From: Streptococcus australis
Lineage (GTDB): Bacteria > Bacillota > Bacilli > Lactobacillales > Streptococcaceae
DNA: 64,000 nucleotides
Assembly (NCBI RefSeq): GCF_015553625.1
Contig: NZ_JADNGY010000007.1
Location: forward strand, 51,651 to 115,650
Direction: 5' to 3'
Below, one piece after another: positions 9,008 through 17,696 of this stretch (position 1 is the first letter of the stretch; the number at the start of each line of letters is the position of its first letter). The notes beneath the pieces were generated by a model. The model did no database searches, was not told the origin of the DNA, and saw nothing but the letters and a program-made list of their open reading frames with translations. The translations under genes and the position numbers were made by a program.

Positions 9008-9317
9008 AACGCAAAAAATTGCCGTTGTGGGAAACCGTGATGCCATCCTTCCTTTTCAAATGATTGGCTTTCAGACCTTTCCCGTAGCAGAGGCTCAGGA
9101 AACCATCAATACCTTACGTCACTTGAGCCAAGAAGATTTTGGCATCATCTATCTGACGGAGGATATGGCTCAGGAAATCCCAGATACCATTGCCCACTAT
9201 GATCGCCAAGTAACCCCAGCCGTCATCTTGATCCCTACTCATAAGGGAACGACTGGACTGGGACGGCAGCGAATTCGAGACAATGTCGAAAAAGCAGTTG
9301 GACAGGATATTTTATGA
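8997..9317 (+). CDS. ntpG: V-type Na+-ATPase subunit F (NtpG), central axis
   Basis: This 106-aa protein has the Rossmann-like subunit F fold: IAVVGNRDAILPFQMIGF at the N-terminus (residues 6-23) and a conserved IIYLTEDMA strand-helix at about 50-58. Together with subunit D it forms the rotating shaft. Its stop overlaps the start of the acetyltransferase gene as ATGA. Confidence 0.9.
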   Translation: MASKTQKIAVVGNRDAILPFQMIGFQTFPVAEAQETINTLRHLSQEDFGIIYLTEDMAQEIPDTIAHYDRQVTPAVILIPTHKGTTGLGRQRIRDNVEKAVGQDIL

Positions 9318-10018
9318 GAACAAATGAATTTGGCCAAGCGATTGGCGATGCACTGCCTGATTTTACACCAGGGCGTCTGCCAGCTATTGAGCGGATCGAG
9401 GGTCGCTATACTGTGATCGAACGCCTCTCAAAAGAAAAACATGGAGCAGATCTTTATCAGGTCTACGGGCCGGACTCTCCAGCAGCGATGTGGACCTTTC
9501 TGTTCAAAGATCCTGCCCGCAATGAAGAGGAGTGGGACCGCTTATTGGATGATCTCATGACAGATCAAGGTCGCTTTTACTATGCGATTGTAGACAAAGA
9601 TTCAGGCAAGGCTTTGGGGACTTTCTCTCTGATGCGGATCGATCAAGCTAACCGAGTGATAGAAGTCGGAGCAGTGACCTACTCACCAGCGCTCCAAAGA
9701 ACACGCATGGCTACAGAAGCCCAGTATCTCTTAGCGCGCTACGTGTTTGAAGATTTAGGCTACCGCCGCTATGAGTGGAAATGCGATGCCCTAAACCAAG
9801 CATCTCGCAAAGCAGCTGAGCGCTTAGGATTCACCTATGAAGGCTGTTTCCGTCAGGCTGTTGTTTATAAAGGTCGGACCCGTGATACAGACTGGTTGTC
9901 TGTCATTGACCAAGAATGGCCAGCTATCAAACAGCGCTTCGAAGCCTGGTTGGATCCAAGCAATTTCGATGCCAATGGCCAACAAAAGCAATCTCTAAGA
10001 GAGATAGCGCAAAAGTAA
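9314..10018 (+). CDS. GNAT (RimJ/RimL-type) N-acetyltransferase inserted in the V-ATPase operon
   Basis: This 234-aa protein resembles RimJ/RimL-like GNAT enzymes: GVLGTFSL-like beta strands (ALGTFSLMRID, about 97-107), an acetyl-CoA loop region around LQRTRMATEAQYLLARYVF (about 129-147) and the typical ending NQASRKAAERLGFTYEG (about 158-174). It shares a 4-bp ATGA overlap with ntpG and ends 33 bp before ntpA, so it is translated with the ATPase genes. It is not a structural ATPase subunit, and E. hirae ntp lacks it at this position. Its substrate is unknown; modification of the ATPase itself is possible but unsupported. Confidence 0.85.
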   Translation: MRTNEFGQAIGDALPDFTPGRLPAIERIEGRYTVIERLSKEKHGADLYQVYGPDSPAAMWTFLFKDPARNEEEWDRLLDDLMTDQGRFYYAIVDKDSGKALGTFSLMRIDQANRVIEVGAVTYSPALQRTRMATEAQYLLARYVFEDLGYRRYEWKCDALNQASRKAAERLGFTYEGCFRQAVVYKGRTRDTDWLSVIDQEWPAIKQRFEAWLDPSNFDANGQQKQSLREIAQK

Positions 10019-10051
10019 AACAAAGAAACAAAGGATTCCCAGGAGGAATAC

Positions 10052-11842
10052 ATGACTCAAGGAAAAATTATTAAAGTTTCCGGTCCCTTGGTGGTCGCAT
10101 CAGGGATGCAGGAGGCCAATATCCAAGACATTTGCCGGGTCGGCGATCTTGGTTTGATTGGCGAAATTATTGAGATGCGGCGTGACGAAGCCTCTATCCA
10201 AGTATATGAAGAAACGTCTGGAGTCGGTCCAGGAGAACCAGTGGTAACAACCGGAGCTCCCCTCTCTGTCGAGTTGGGACCAGGCTTGATTTCTCAGATG
10301 TTTGACGGGATCCAACGCCCCTTGGAACGCTTCCAAGAAGTCACCGCCAGTGACTTCTTGGTTCGTGGGGTGCAAGTTCCAAATCTAGACCGTGACACCA
10401 AATGGACCTTCGAGCCAAGTGTGGCAGAAGGAACAGAGGTAGTTGCCGGAGACATCGTCGGTACCGTTCAAGAGACCAATATGGTGGAACACCGCATTAT
10501 GGTGCCCTTCGGTGTCAGTGGACGTGTGACCAAGATCGCAGCAGGTTCTTACACAGTGGAAGAGCCAGTTTATGAGATCGAGCAGGCAGATGGTAGCCTC
10601 TTTACTGGAACCTTGATGCAAAAATGGCCGGTTCGTCGAGGCCGTCCCTTTGCACAAAAACTGATTCCAGTAGAGCCTTTGGTTACAGGCCAACGGGTTA
10701 TTGATACCTTCTTCCCAGTGACTAAAGGTGGAGCTGCAGCTGTTCCTGGTCCTTTCGGAGCTGGGAAAACAGTTGTGCAACACCAGGTGGCCAAGTTTGC
10801 CAATGTAGACATCGTAATTTACGTGGGTTGTGGGGAACGTGGAAATGAAATGACGGACGTTCTAAATGAATTTCCTGAATTGATCGATCCAACGACCGGT
10901 CAATCCATTATGCAACGGACGGTTCTGATCGCTAATACTTCGAACATGCCGGTAGCGGCGCGTGAAGCTTCCATCTACACAGGGATTACCATTGCCGAAT
11001 ACTTCCGTGACATGGGCTATTCCGTTGCCATCATGGCGGACTCTACTTCGCGTTGGGCAGAAGCTCTCCGTGAAATGTCTGGTCGTCTAGAAGAAATGCC
11101 AGGGGATGAAGGATACCCAGCCTATCTTGGTAGCCGGATTGCTGAATATTACGAGCGTGCAGGTCGGGTTAAGACACTCGGAACTACTGCGCGTGAAGGT
11201 TCGATTACCGCCATCGGTGCCGTTTCCCCTCCAGGTGGAGACATTTCAGAGCCGGTGACCCAAAATACCCTGCGGATCGTCAAGGTCTTCTGGGGACTAG
11301 ATGCTCAGTTGGCGCAACGCCGCCACTTCCCAGCCATTAACTGGTTGAGTTCTTATTCCCTTTACCAAGATGAAGTGGGCCAATATATTGATCAGCATGA
11401 ACAGATTAGCTGGGCAGAAAAAGTGACCCGCGCTATGAACCTGCTTCAAAAAGAGAGTGAATTGCAAGAAATCGTCCGCTTGGTTGGTCTGGATTCCCTG
11501 TCTGAAAAAGACCGCTTGACCATGAATGCGGCCAAGATGATCCGTGAAGACTACCTGCAACAAAATGCCTTTGATGAGGTCGATACCTATACCTCCTTCA
11601 GCAAGCAGGTGGCCTTGTTGACCAACATTTTGGCCTTTGACCAAGAAAGTCAAAAAGCACTAGAATTAGGAGCTTACTTCACAGAAATCATGGAAGGAAC
11701 TGTAGACCTTCGGGACCGCATTGCCCGGAGCAAGTTCATCCATGAGGACCAGTTGGCAGCCATTCAAGCCCTGAAAGAAGAAATCGTAGAAACCCTACAC
11801 CAAATCGTCGCAAAAGGAGGAGTAGACAATGAGCGTGATTAA
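10052..11842 (+). CDS. ntpA: V-type Na+-ATPase catalytic subunit A
   Basis: This 596-aa protein has the P-loop GPFGAGKT at residues 233-240, the [10 protein letters not shown] segment after it and the [18 protein letters not shown] motif. A large non-homologous insert typical of A subunits follows the N-terminal barrel. It hydrolyses ATP to pump Na+ outward. AGGAGG precedes the ATG. The 3' end overlaps ntpB by 14 bp. Confidence 0.96.
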   Translation: MTQGKIIKVSGPLVVASGMQEANIQDICRVGDLGLIGEIIEMRRDEASIQVYEETSGVGPGEPVVTTGAPLSVELGPGLISQMFDGIQRPLERFQEVTASDFLVRGVQVPNLDRDTKWTFEPSVAEGTEVVAGDIVGTVQETNMVEHRIMVPFGVSGRVTKIAAGSYTVEEPVYEIEQADGSLFTGTLMQKWPVRRGRPFAQKLIPVEPLVTGQRVIDTFFPVTKGGAAAVPGPFGAGKTVVQHQVAKFANVDIVIYVGCGERGNEMTDVLNEFPELIDPTTGQSIMQRTVLIANTSNMPVAAREASIYTGITIAEYFRDMGYSVAIMADSTSRWAEALREMSGRLEEMPGDEGYPAYLGSRIAEYYERAGRVKTLGTTAREGSITAIGAVSPPGGDISEPVTQNTLRIVKVFWGLDAQLAQRRHFPAINWLSSYSLYQDEVGQYIDQHEQISWAEKVTRAMNLLQKESELQEIVRLVGLDSLSEKDRLTMNAAKMIREDYLQQNAFDEVDTYTSFSKQVALLTNILAFDQESQKALELGAYFTEIMEGTVDLRDRIARSKFIHEDQLAAIQALKEEIVETLHQIVAKGGVDNERD

Positions 11843-13226
11843 AGAATACCGTACTGTCAGCGAAGTTGTTGGCCCCTTGATGATTGTCGATCAGGTTGAA
11901 GGGGTTCACTACAATGAACTGGTAGAAATCAAGCTTCATGATGGAACGACCCGTCAGGGACAAGTCCTCGAAGTCCAAGAAGACAAGGCCATGGTCCAGC
12001 TCTTTGAAGGATCTAGCGGGATCAACTTGGAAAAAGCCAAAGTCCGCTTTACCGGACGTCCCCTAGAACTCCCAGTGTCTGAAGACATGGTGGGACGCAT
12101 CTTTAACGGGATGGGCAAACCCATCGATGGTGGTCCAGAAATTATCCCAGAGAAATACTTGGACATTGATGGACAAGCCATCAATCCTGTTTCGCGGGAC
12201 TATCCGGATGAATTTATCCAGACAGGGATCTCAGCTATTGACCATTTGAACACCCTAGTTCGGGGCCAAAAGCTCCCAGTCTTCTCAGGTTCTGGTCTTC
12301 CTCACAAGGAGTTGGCAGCTCAGATTGCTCGTCAAGCGACGGTTCTTAATTCTGAAGAAAACTTCGCCGTGGTCTTTGCGGCTATGGGGATTACCTTTGA
12401 AGAAGCCGAGTTCTTTATGAACGACCTACGGGAAACAGGTGCGATTGACCGCTCGGTCCTCTTTATCAACCTAGCTAATGACCCAGCTATCGAGCGGATT
12501 GCCACTCCTCGGATCGCCTTGACAGCTGCCGAGTATTTGGCCTATGAAAAAGACATGCACGTCTTGGTCATTATGACCGACATGACCAACTACTGTGAGG
12601 CCCTTCGGGAAGTATCTGCTGCCCGCCGTGAGGTTCCAGGACGTCGGGGCTATCCAGGTTACCTTTATACTAACCTCTCAACCCTCTACGAACGTGCAGG
12701 ACGCTTGGTTGGAAAGAAAGGATCTGTGACCCAAATTCCGATCCTCTCCATGCCAGAAGATGACATCACCCACCCCATCCCTGACCTGACAGGCTACATC
12801 ACAGAAGGTCAGATTATTCTGTCCCGCGATCTCTACAACAGTGGCTACCGTCCACCGATCAATGTTCTTCCATCCCTTTCTCGTTTGAAGGACAAGGGTT
12901 CTGGTGAAGGCAAGACTCGGAAAGACCATGCGGCGACCATGAACCAGCTCTTTGCGGCTTACGCCCAAGGGAAACAAGCCAAAGAGTTAGCCGTGGTGCT
13001 TGGAGAATCCGCCTTGTCCGATACAGACAAGCTCTATGTCAAATTTACGGATCGCTTTGAGAAGGAGTACATCAACCAAGGCTTTACCACCAATCGGACC
13101 ATTCAAGAAAGTCTGGATCTAGGTTGGGAATTGCTGGCTATCTTGCCACGGACAGAGCTCAAGCGGATCAAGGATGACATGATTGACGAATACCTCCCAA
13201 AAACTTCTCAGGAAGCACAAGCCTAG
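11829..13226 (+). CDS. ntpB: V-type Na+-ATPase regulatory subunit B
   Basis: This 465-aa protein is homologous to the catalytic subunit but has [13 protein letters not shown] where a P-loop would be, as expected for the non-catalytic B subunit. It keeps the [18 protein letters not shown] motif. Its ribosome site AAAGGAGG lies inside the end of ntpA, giving tight coupling and equal amounts for the A3B3 head. Confidence 0.96.
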   Translation: MSVIKEYRTVSEVVGPLMIVDQVEGVHYNELVEIKLHDGTTRQGQVLEVQEDKAMVQLFEGSSGINLEKAKVRFTGRPLELPVSEDMVGRIFNGMGKPIDGGPEIIPEKYLDIDGQAINPVSRDYPDEFIQTGISAIDHLNTLVRGQKLPVFSGSGLPHKELAAQIARQATVLNSEENFAVVFAAMGITFEEAEFFMNDLRETGAIDRSVLFINLANDPAIERIATPRIALTAAEYLAYEKDMHVLVIMTDMTNYCEALREVSAARREVPGRRGYPGYLYTNLSTLYERAGRLVGKKGSVTQIPILSMPEDDITHPIPDLTGYITEGQIILSRDLYNSGYRPPINVLPSLSRLKDKGSGEGKTRKDHAATMNQLFAAYAQGKQAKELAVVLGESALSDTDKLYVKFTDRFEKEYINQGFTTNRTIQESLDLGWELLAILPRTELKRIKDDMIDEYLPKTSQEAQA

Positions 13227-13247
13227 GAGTAGAAAGGAGGAAGTCAA

Positions 13248-13871
13248 ATGGCACGATTAAATGTCAAACCCACTCGGATGGAGTTAAACACCCTCAAAGA
13301 GCGTCTGAAAACGGCAACCAGAGGACACAAACTTCTCAAGGACAAACGAGACGAGCTCATGCGACGCTTCATCGAATCGGTCCGTGAAAATGACCGCCTC
13401 CGTCAGAAGGTTGAAGCCGCTCTCATTGGGAATATGCAAGAATTTGTCCTGGCTAAATGTCTGGAAAATGACCTCATGGTCCAGGAAATCTTTGCAGTTC
13501 CGACGCGGGAAGTCAGCCTGCATATCGAGACGGAGAATATCATGAGTGTGCGCGTGCCCAAGATGCATGCCCATATTGATAATCCATATGGAGACGATGA
13601 GGGAGACGTGGTCTATAGCTACGTGGCTTCCAATAGCCAGATGGACAATACCATTCAAGAAATGGAAGAACTCCTTCCAGACCTGTTGCGCTTAGCAGAG
13701 ATTGAAAAAACTTGTCAGCTCATGGCCGATGAGATCGAAAAAACGCGTCGTCGGGTCAATGGACTGGAGTATGCGACTATTCCAGACCTCAAGGAAACCA
13801 TCTATTATATCGAAATGAAACTCGAAGAAGCCGAACGCGCCAACCTGGTCCGAATGATGAAGGTCAAATAA
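13248..13871 (+). CDS. ntpD: V-type Na+-ATPase subunit D (central shaft)
   Basis: This 207-aa protein has long N- and C-terminal helices that form the antiparallel coiled coil of the rotor shaft; the N-terminus is [16 protein letters not shown]. It is the last recognisable gene of the operon, 21 bp after ntpB with GAAAGGAGG upstream. The ntpH and ntpJ genes that end the E. hirae operon are not present. Confidence 0.93.
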   Translation: MARLNVKPTRMELNTLKERLKTATRGHKLLKDKRDELMRRFIESVRENDRLRQKVEAALIGNMQEFVLAKCLENDLMVQEIFAVPTREVSLHIETENIMSVRVPKMHAHIDNPYGDDEGDVVYSYVASNSQMDNTIQEMEELLPDLLRLAEIEKTCQLMADEIEKTRRRVNGLEYATIPDLKETIYYIEMKLEEAERANLVRMMKVK

Positions 13872-14105
13872 GATACAAAGCCGTTAAGCAACTCAAAGGA
13901 AAATAGGGAGCAGGACAGAAGCACTGTTGTATAGAATGCTTCGTTGTCCTGCCCCCACAAGGCTGATTAGGATTTTTCCGAGCTCTTAAAGCGAGAGAAA
14001 AATCCAATCAGCTACTGTGCCTTTGAAGTTAGTACTATTACAGTTTGCGTTTTTCACACAGCATTTAGGGCGTGTTCAATTCATAAGATACAAGCCGTTA
14101 AAAAC
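13872..14105 (+). repeat. Structured non-coding region after ntpD, with repeat-family ends
   Basis: The region opens with AAGATACAAAGCCGTTAA and nearly repeats this at 14086 (AAGATACAAGCCGTTAA). Between them are two strong stems: GCAGGAC / GTCCTGC (13910-13952), and a 16-bp stem with one bulge, GCTGATTAGGATTTTTC (13962-13978) with GAAAAATCCAATCAGC (13997-14012). The tail TTTTTCACACAG recurs in the spacer between rpsN and rpsH (54541). No coding sequence is seen. Confidence 0.65.
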
Positions 14106-14152
14106 AGCACCTCAAGTGATGTCTACAGGACACGAACTTAGGGTGCTTTTTT
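14106..14152 (+). terminator. Probable terminator of the V-ATPase operon
   Basis: AGCACC (14106-14111) pairs with GGTGCT (14142-14147) and is followed by TTTTTT. The loop is long (30 nt), so this is a weaker call than the other terminators. Confidence 0.55.
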
Positions 14153-14262
14153 AGCTTTTATTCGACTGAAAAATCTTCTAAAATCCCTTCGTTCAGAGCT
14201 CTCAAAAGCTTCTGACACAATGAATTTGTTTGATTATCCAAATAGTACTAACTGTCATTAAT

Positions 14263-14279
14263 TGTTAAGAGAATGTAAC
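14263..14279 (+). promoter_or_regulatory. WalR/VicR box upstream of the LysM gene
   Basis: TGTTAA-N5-TGTAAC fits the WalR consensus TGTWAH-N5-TGTWAH with no mismatch. A partial third repeat, TGTCAT, lies 10 bp upstream (14253). It sits 79-95 bp upstream of the -10 box, consistent with activation. Confidence 0.75.
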
Positions 14280-14357
14280 AAGAAAGGGCTAATGTTACAA
14301 ATTAGGGTCAGTTAGATTAAAAGAAAAGAGGAGCCATTCTAAAGACAAAAAATATGG

Positions 14358-14363
14358 TAGAAT
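14358..14363 (+). promoter_or_regulatory. Extended -10 promoter of the LysM gene
   Basis: TAGAAT is preceded by TGG (TGnTAGAAT). The -35 region is poor, which fits a gene that needs an activator such as WalR. Confidence 0.6.
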
Positions 14364-14421
14364 ATTAAATGTATCTGTCTGGAGATAAATCTCCGATAAT
14401 AAGAAAACGAGGAAAGAACGT

Positions 14422-15594
14422 ATGAAGAAAGTAAATAAAAAGGCTTTAATTGCTTCGACTGTTGCTATGGCGGTCTTGCCATTTACAACTGGTAAAGCAG
14501 AATCAAATGGAGATTGGGTTGCCCGTTCTGTAGATGAAATTCGTGCAGATATCTCAACTTCAGAAAACAAACAAACCTACACTATCAAATATGGGGATAC
14601 CCTAAGCACGATTGCGGAAGCTTTGAATGTTGACGTAACTGTTTTGGCAAACTTGAACCAAATCAGTAACATTGATTTGATTTTCCCAGGAACTGTCTTG
14701 ACAACAACTGTCAATGATCAAAATCAAGTGACAGGTGTAGAAATCCAAACTCCTACAGCAGGTAATGCTGATGCAACTGTGACAACTTCTGCTGATTTGA
14801 CAAACAACCAAATCAAAGTAGACAACCAAACTGTTGCAGTGGGTGATTTGACAAAACCAGTAGCAGATGAAAGCAACCAAGCTGTAGAACTCCCTCAAGC
14901 ACCTGCAGTTGTAGCAGCAGTGGCAGAGCAAGTATCAGAAAGCTTGTCAACTCCAGAAGCACCAGCTGAAACACCTGCACCAGCAGCTCCAGTAGCAGAG
15001 GAAGCACCAGCACCAGTTGTTGAAGAAGCACCTGCACAACCTGCTGCAGCGCCAGCTGAAGTAGCGGCTCCTGTAGAAGCACCAGTTGTTGAGGAAGCCC
15101 CAGCGGCTCCAGTAGCTGAACCAGCTCCAGTCGTAGAAGTTCCAGCAGAACCAGAAGTTACTGCGGTTGCTTCAACACCACAATATGGTGCACCAGCACC
15201 AGTTGTTGATACGACAGCTTCAACTCCTTCAACAGCAACTCCAACTTCAAATGAAGGTCTTCGACCTCAAACAATTAAATTCAAAGAACAAGTGATTAAT
15301 GAACTTGGCTTGACTGATATCGGTGGTTACCGTCCTGGTGACCCAGAAGATCACGGTAAAGGTCTTGCGATAGACGTTATGGTTCCAGAAAGTTCAGCGA
15401 TTGGTGATCAAGTAGCTCAATATGCAATCGATCACATGCAAGAAAATGGCATTTCTTACATCATCTGGAAACAACGTTTCTATGCTCCAGTAAATAACAT
15501 TTATGGACCAGCAAACACTTGGAATGAAATGCCAGACCGTGGTAGCGTAACAGAAAATCACTACGACCACGTACACGTATCATTTTACGAATAA
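14422..15594 (+). CDS. Secreted LysM cell-wall protein with Pro/Ala/Glu-rich linker
   Basis: This 390-aa protein has a signal peptide (residues 1-26, ending TTGKA), one LysM peptidoglycan-binding domain (about 52-95, YTIKYGDTLSTIAEALN), a long repetitive A/P/E/V-rich linker (about 160-260, APVVEEAPA-like units) and a conserved C-terminal domain (about 275-390) ending in HYDHVHVSFYE. The final His-rich motif resembles the metal site of D,D-peptidase-like (ARB_07466-type) domains, suggesting a wall hydrolase or remodelling role. It resembles the WalR-controlled LysM protein family of streptococci (pneumococcal SP_0107 type), and the perfect WalR box upstream agrees. Confidence 0.88.
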   Translation: MKKVNKKALIASTVAMAVLPFTTGKAESNGDWVARSVDEIRADISTSENKQTYTIKYGDTLSTIAEALNVDVTVLANLNQISNIDLIFPGTVLTTTVNDQNQVTGVEIQTPTAGNADATVTTSADLTNNQIKVDNQTVAVGDLTKPVADESNQAVELPQAPAVVAAVAEQVSESLSTPEAPAETPAPAAPVAEEAPAPVVEEAPAQPAAAPAEVAAPVEAPVVEEAPAAPVAEPAPVVEVPAEPEVTAVASTPQYGAPAPVVDTTASTPSTATPTSNEGLRPQTIKFKEQVINELGLTDIGGYRPGDPEDHGKGLAIDVMVPESSAIGDQVAQYAIDHMQENGISYIIWKQRFYAPVNNIYGPANTWNEMPDRGSVTENHYDHVHVSFYE

Positions 15595-15607
15595 TTAAGA
15601 CATAGCA

Positions 15608-15637
15608 AAGAATCAGGATATTCCTGATTCTTTTTTT
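15608..15637 (+). terminator. Terminator of the LysM gene
   Basis: AAGAATCAGG and CCTGATTCTT form a perfect 10-bp stem followed by seven Ts. Confidence 0.9.
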
Positions 15638-15641
15638 GTAT

Positions 15642-15668
15642 AAAAAATAGATCCCATTGCTCAATGGG
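15642..15668 (-). terminator. Terminator of the MFS transporter gene
   Basis: On the minus strand GTCCCATTGAGCAATGGGAT is followed by an A/T run containing TTTTTT. It is adjacent to the convergent LysM terminator. Confidence 0.75.
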
Positions 15669-15678
15669 ACCTAGTGGA

Positions 15679-16851
15679 TTAAAGGATGATATCAGATTTT
15701 TCAACTTGATAGAGAGCCATACTCATAAACAAAGCAACAACAAGAAGAATAAGAATCCCGGGTGTCCAAGAGTGGAAGATTTGTTGGCTTGAACCAAATA
15801 AGATAGGTCCAAGGGCAGCAAAGACGTATCCTCCCGTTTGAGCTAGTCCAGAGAGCTGAGCAGTTTTCTCAGGAGAGCTAGACTTCATGGAGAAGGTAAC
15901 CATGAGGTAAGGGAATAAGATACTCGTAAAACTTCCGATCAAGATATTCAGGATCAACCAGTAAATGAAGTTGTCTGTCTTTAGTAACAGCATGGCAATT
16001 CCAGTAAAACCAGCTAAAACAGTCGTTATCAGCATGATGCGACGGTTTCGTTCAGAAAGGCTGGTGGTGAGACTTGGAATGGTCATAGAGAAGGGAAGAC
16101 TCATCAGGGTGAATACAGATGCTAAAATTCCTGCATTGGCTTGACTGATGCCGGCTTGGGTCGCCATGGTAGGAAGCCAGGTCATCGTGGTATAGTACAA
16201 GAGAGACTGAAGACCACAGAAGAGCATAATAGCCCAGACCTTACCATTCTTATACCAGCTAGTCTTATTTTCATTAGAAGAGGAGTTTTTTTTCAAATAA
16301 TGATTATGACGAGCATTGGGAAGCCAGATCACAAGTGCAAGCGCACAGACAACTGTCAGCACCCAGACTAGGCCTTGCCAAGAGGTAGCTTGAGTGATAG
16401 GAACAGCAACAGAAGAAGCTACCGCAGTAGACAAGCCCATTGCAGTGATATAGAGGGTTGTTAAGAAGCCAAGACGTTTAGGCTCATTGGCTTGGATCAA
16501 GCTTGGTAGAAGGACATTGATAAAGGCAATAGCAGCACCAATCAAAAGAGTTCCCACATAGAGGAGAGGCAGATTGATGGTGCGTAGAGCAGATCCAATC
16601 GTCATCAGGATCAAAACTCCGAGAAAGAGTCGCTCAATCCCAAAGCGTCTCGCCCAGCTAGTAGCAAAAGGAGAGAAAATAGCGAAGGTTAAGAGGGGCA
16701 GACTCGTCAAGAGGCCGAGAGAACTCACCTCAACACCAAAGCTAGCAGCAATATCTGATAAGACAGTGGAGAGGGTCGTAAATGGGGCCCGCAAGACCAC
16801 TCCTAGTAAAAGGATTCCTGGAATGAGAAAACGAGAATGGTTTTGTTTCAT
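15679..16851 (-). CDS. MFS transporter, CynX/NimT type
   Basis: This 390-aa protein has about 12 membrane helices and the loop between helices 2 and 3 (SWARRFGIERLF) expected of MFS carriers. Overall it resembles the CynX/NimT branch (cyanate and 2-nitroimidazole transporters), whose substrates are mostly unknown. I start it at ATG 16851 because AAGGAGGT precedes it; the longer in-frame reading lacks a ribosome site. It stands alone between two intergenic regions. Confidence 0.85.
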   Translation of the reverse strand: MKQNHSRFLIPGILLLGVVLRAPFTTLSTVLSDIAASFGVEVSSLGLLTSLPLLTFAIFSPFATSWARRFGIERLFLGVLILMTIGSALRTINLPLLYVGTLLIGAAIAFINVLLPSLIQANEPKRLGFLTTLYITAMGLSTAVASSVAVPITQATSWQGLVWVLTVVCALALVIWLPNARHNHYLKKNSSSNENKTSWYKNGKVWAIMLFCGLQSLLYYTTMTWLPTMATQAGISQANAGILASVFTLMSLPFSMTIPSLTTSLSERNRRIMLITTVLAGFTGIAMLLLKTDNFIYWLILNILIGSFTSILFPYLMVTFSMKSSSPEKTAQLSGLAQTGGYVFAALGPILFGSSQQIFHSWTPGILILLVVALFMSMALYQVEKSDIIL

Positions 16852-16863
16852 AATGTACCTCCT

Positions 16864-16919
16864 TGTTCGAAAATGAACAGCATCCGTATCATTATAGCAC
16901 AAGAACTTGGAGGAGGCAA
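16864..16919 (-). promoter_or_regulatory. MFS gene promoter with operator-like palindrome
   Basis: On the minus strand TTGCCT (16914-16919) and TATAAT (16891-16896) are 17 bp apart with a TGC extended -10. TGTTC (16864-16868) and GAACA (16875-16879) form an inverted repeat between the promoter and the ribosome site, a possible repressor site. Confidence 0.65.
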
Positions 16920-17045
16920 AAGGAATTATCGGGGAAAAAAGCCTGTAAAATAGCTATTTCGCCTACAAATATAGGAAATAATAGAAAGATAGAGCTGAAA
17001 AAAATATTTTGAAGGTTTTCAAACTTTCTTCGCATATATATTTAT

Positions 17046-17262
17046 AGGAACGTAGTTTTCGCTCCGCTCAAATTGCATCCATATCTCTAAATTCGGTTGA
17101 ACTCACCGAGTTCACCTCATTCAGTTTTCTAAGGCACGGAGTTCTCACTATCGTTCGAACTGCGTCAACGTACCTAAACTCACGGATGCTCGTAAAGATA
17201 AGGAACGTAGTTCTCTCTGTCGTTCGAACTGCATCAATGTACCTAAGCTCATCTACGTCCTT
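17046..17262. repeat. Three imperfect tandem units in intergenic DNA
   Basis: Units beginning near 17047, 17131 and 17200 share the string AGGaACGtAGTTcTC..GTTCGAACTGC.TCAA.GTACCTAA with variation. The spacing is about 84 and 69 bp. Each contains the palindrome GTTCGAAC or a variant. There is no convincing coding potential. Confidence 0.75.
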
Positions 17263-17305
17263 GTTAGGATTGGTTTAAGGAAATAGGTTTGGTAATAATT
17301 ACATA

Positions 17306-17420
17306 ACGCAGTGGTTGATTGGTATCTTTGTTCGCTCTTATAGCTCCAAAGATTACCTAATCAACTGTGCGGGGGGTGAGACAACGAACAATTTTAAAAA
17401 ATTGTTCTGTCTCACTCCCA
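17306..17420 (+). repeat. Copy 2 of the ~115-bp two-hairpin dispersed repeat
   Basis: It starts ACGCAGTGGTTGATTGG, and its right arm is CCTAATCAACTGTGCG. The second hairpin is GTGAGAC / GTCTCAC enclosing GAACAATTTT / AAATTGTTC. It is closely similar to the copy at 47399-47517, with paired changes in the stems. Its end abuts the terminator of the convergent csRNA gene. Confidence 0.85.
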
Positions 17421-17421
17421 T

Positions 17422-17516
17422 AAAAAAAGCCACCTGATTTGGTGGCCTTTATGGGAGATTATTATGAAAAAGTTTAGGATTTTCTATCAAACAAAGTTAG
17501 GAGGTCTTCATTTGAT
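17422..17516 (-). ncRNA. csRNA-type small RNA (CiaR-dependent), minus strand
   Basis: The minus strand reads GAAGACCTCCTAACTTTG near the 5' end, an anti-Shine-Dalgarno segment (CCTCCT) characteristic of streptococcal csRNAs. It ends in GGCCACC / GGTGGC plus seven Ts. About 80 of 95 positions match a second copy at 41328-41424. The 5' end is inferred from the -10 box. csRNAs base-pair near ribosome sites of target mRNAs to block translation. Confidence 0.85.
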
Positions 17517-17522
17517 GGTATT

Positions 17523-17555
17523 AGTATAAATCGGAAAACTTAAAGAAAGCTTAAG
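17523..17555 (-). promoter_or_regulatory. CiaR box and promoter of the minus-strand csRNA
   Basis: On the minus strand CTTAAG-CTTTC-TTTAAG matches the CiaR direct repeat (TTTAAG-N5-TTTAAG) and is followed after 10 bp by the -10 TATACT (17523-17528). This spacing equals that of the second csRNA gene. Confidence 0.85.
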
Positions 17556-17696
17556 ATACCTTCCTGTAATTTAAAATCAGTCTTAAGACGGATGGTTTGA
17601 TTTGTAGCTGTCATTCGATCTCATTCTAGGTTAACTTGCATTATTGTCAGAATTGTGAGAAAATAGTCTTCATTAAAGGAGGGAAAGGATAGCGAG

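Noticed and set aside
14813..15082. Minus-strand open frame opposite the LysM protein linker
   Set aside because: It is a Leu/Gln/Val-rich shadow of the Ala/Pro/Glu repeats and has no ribosome site.
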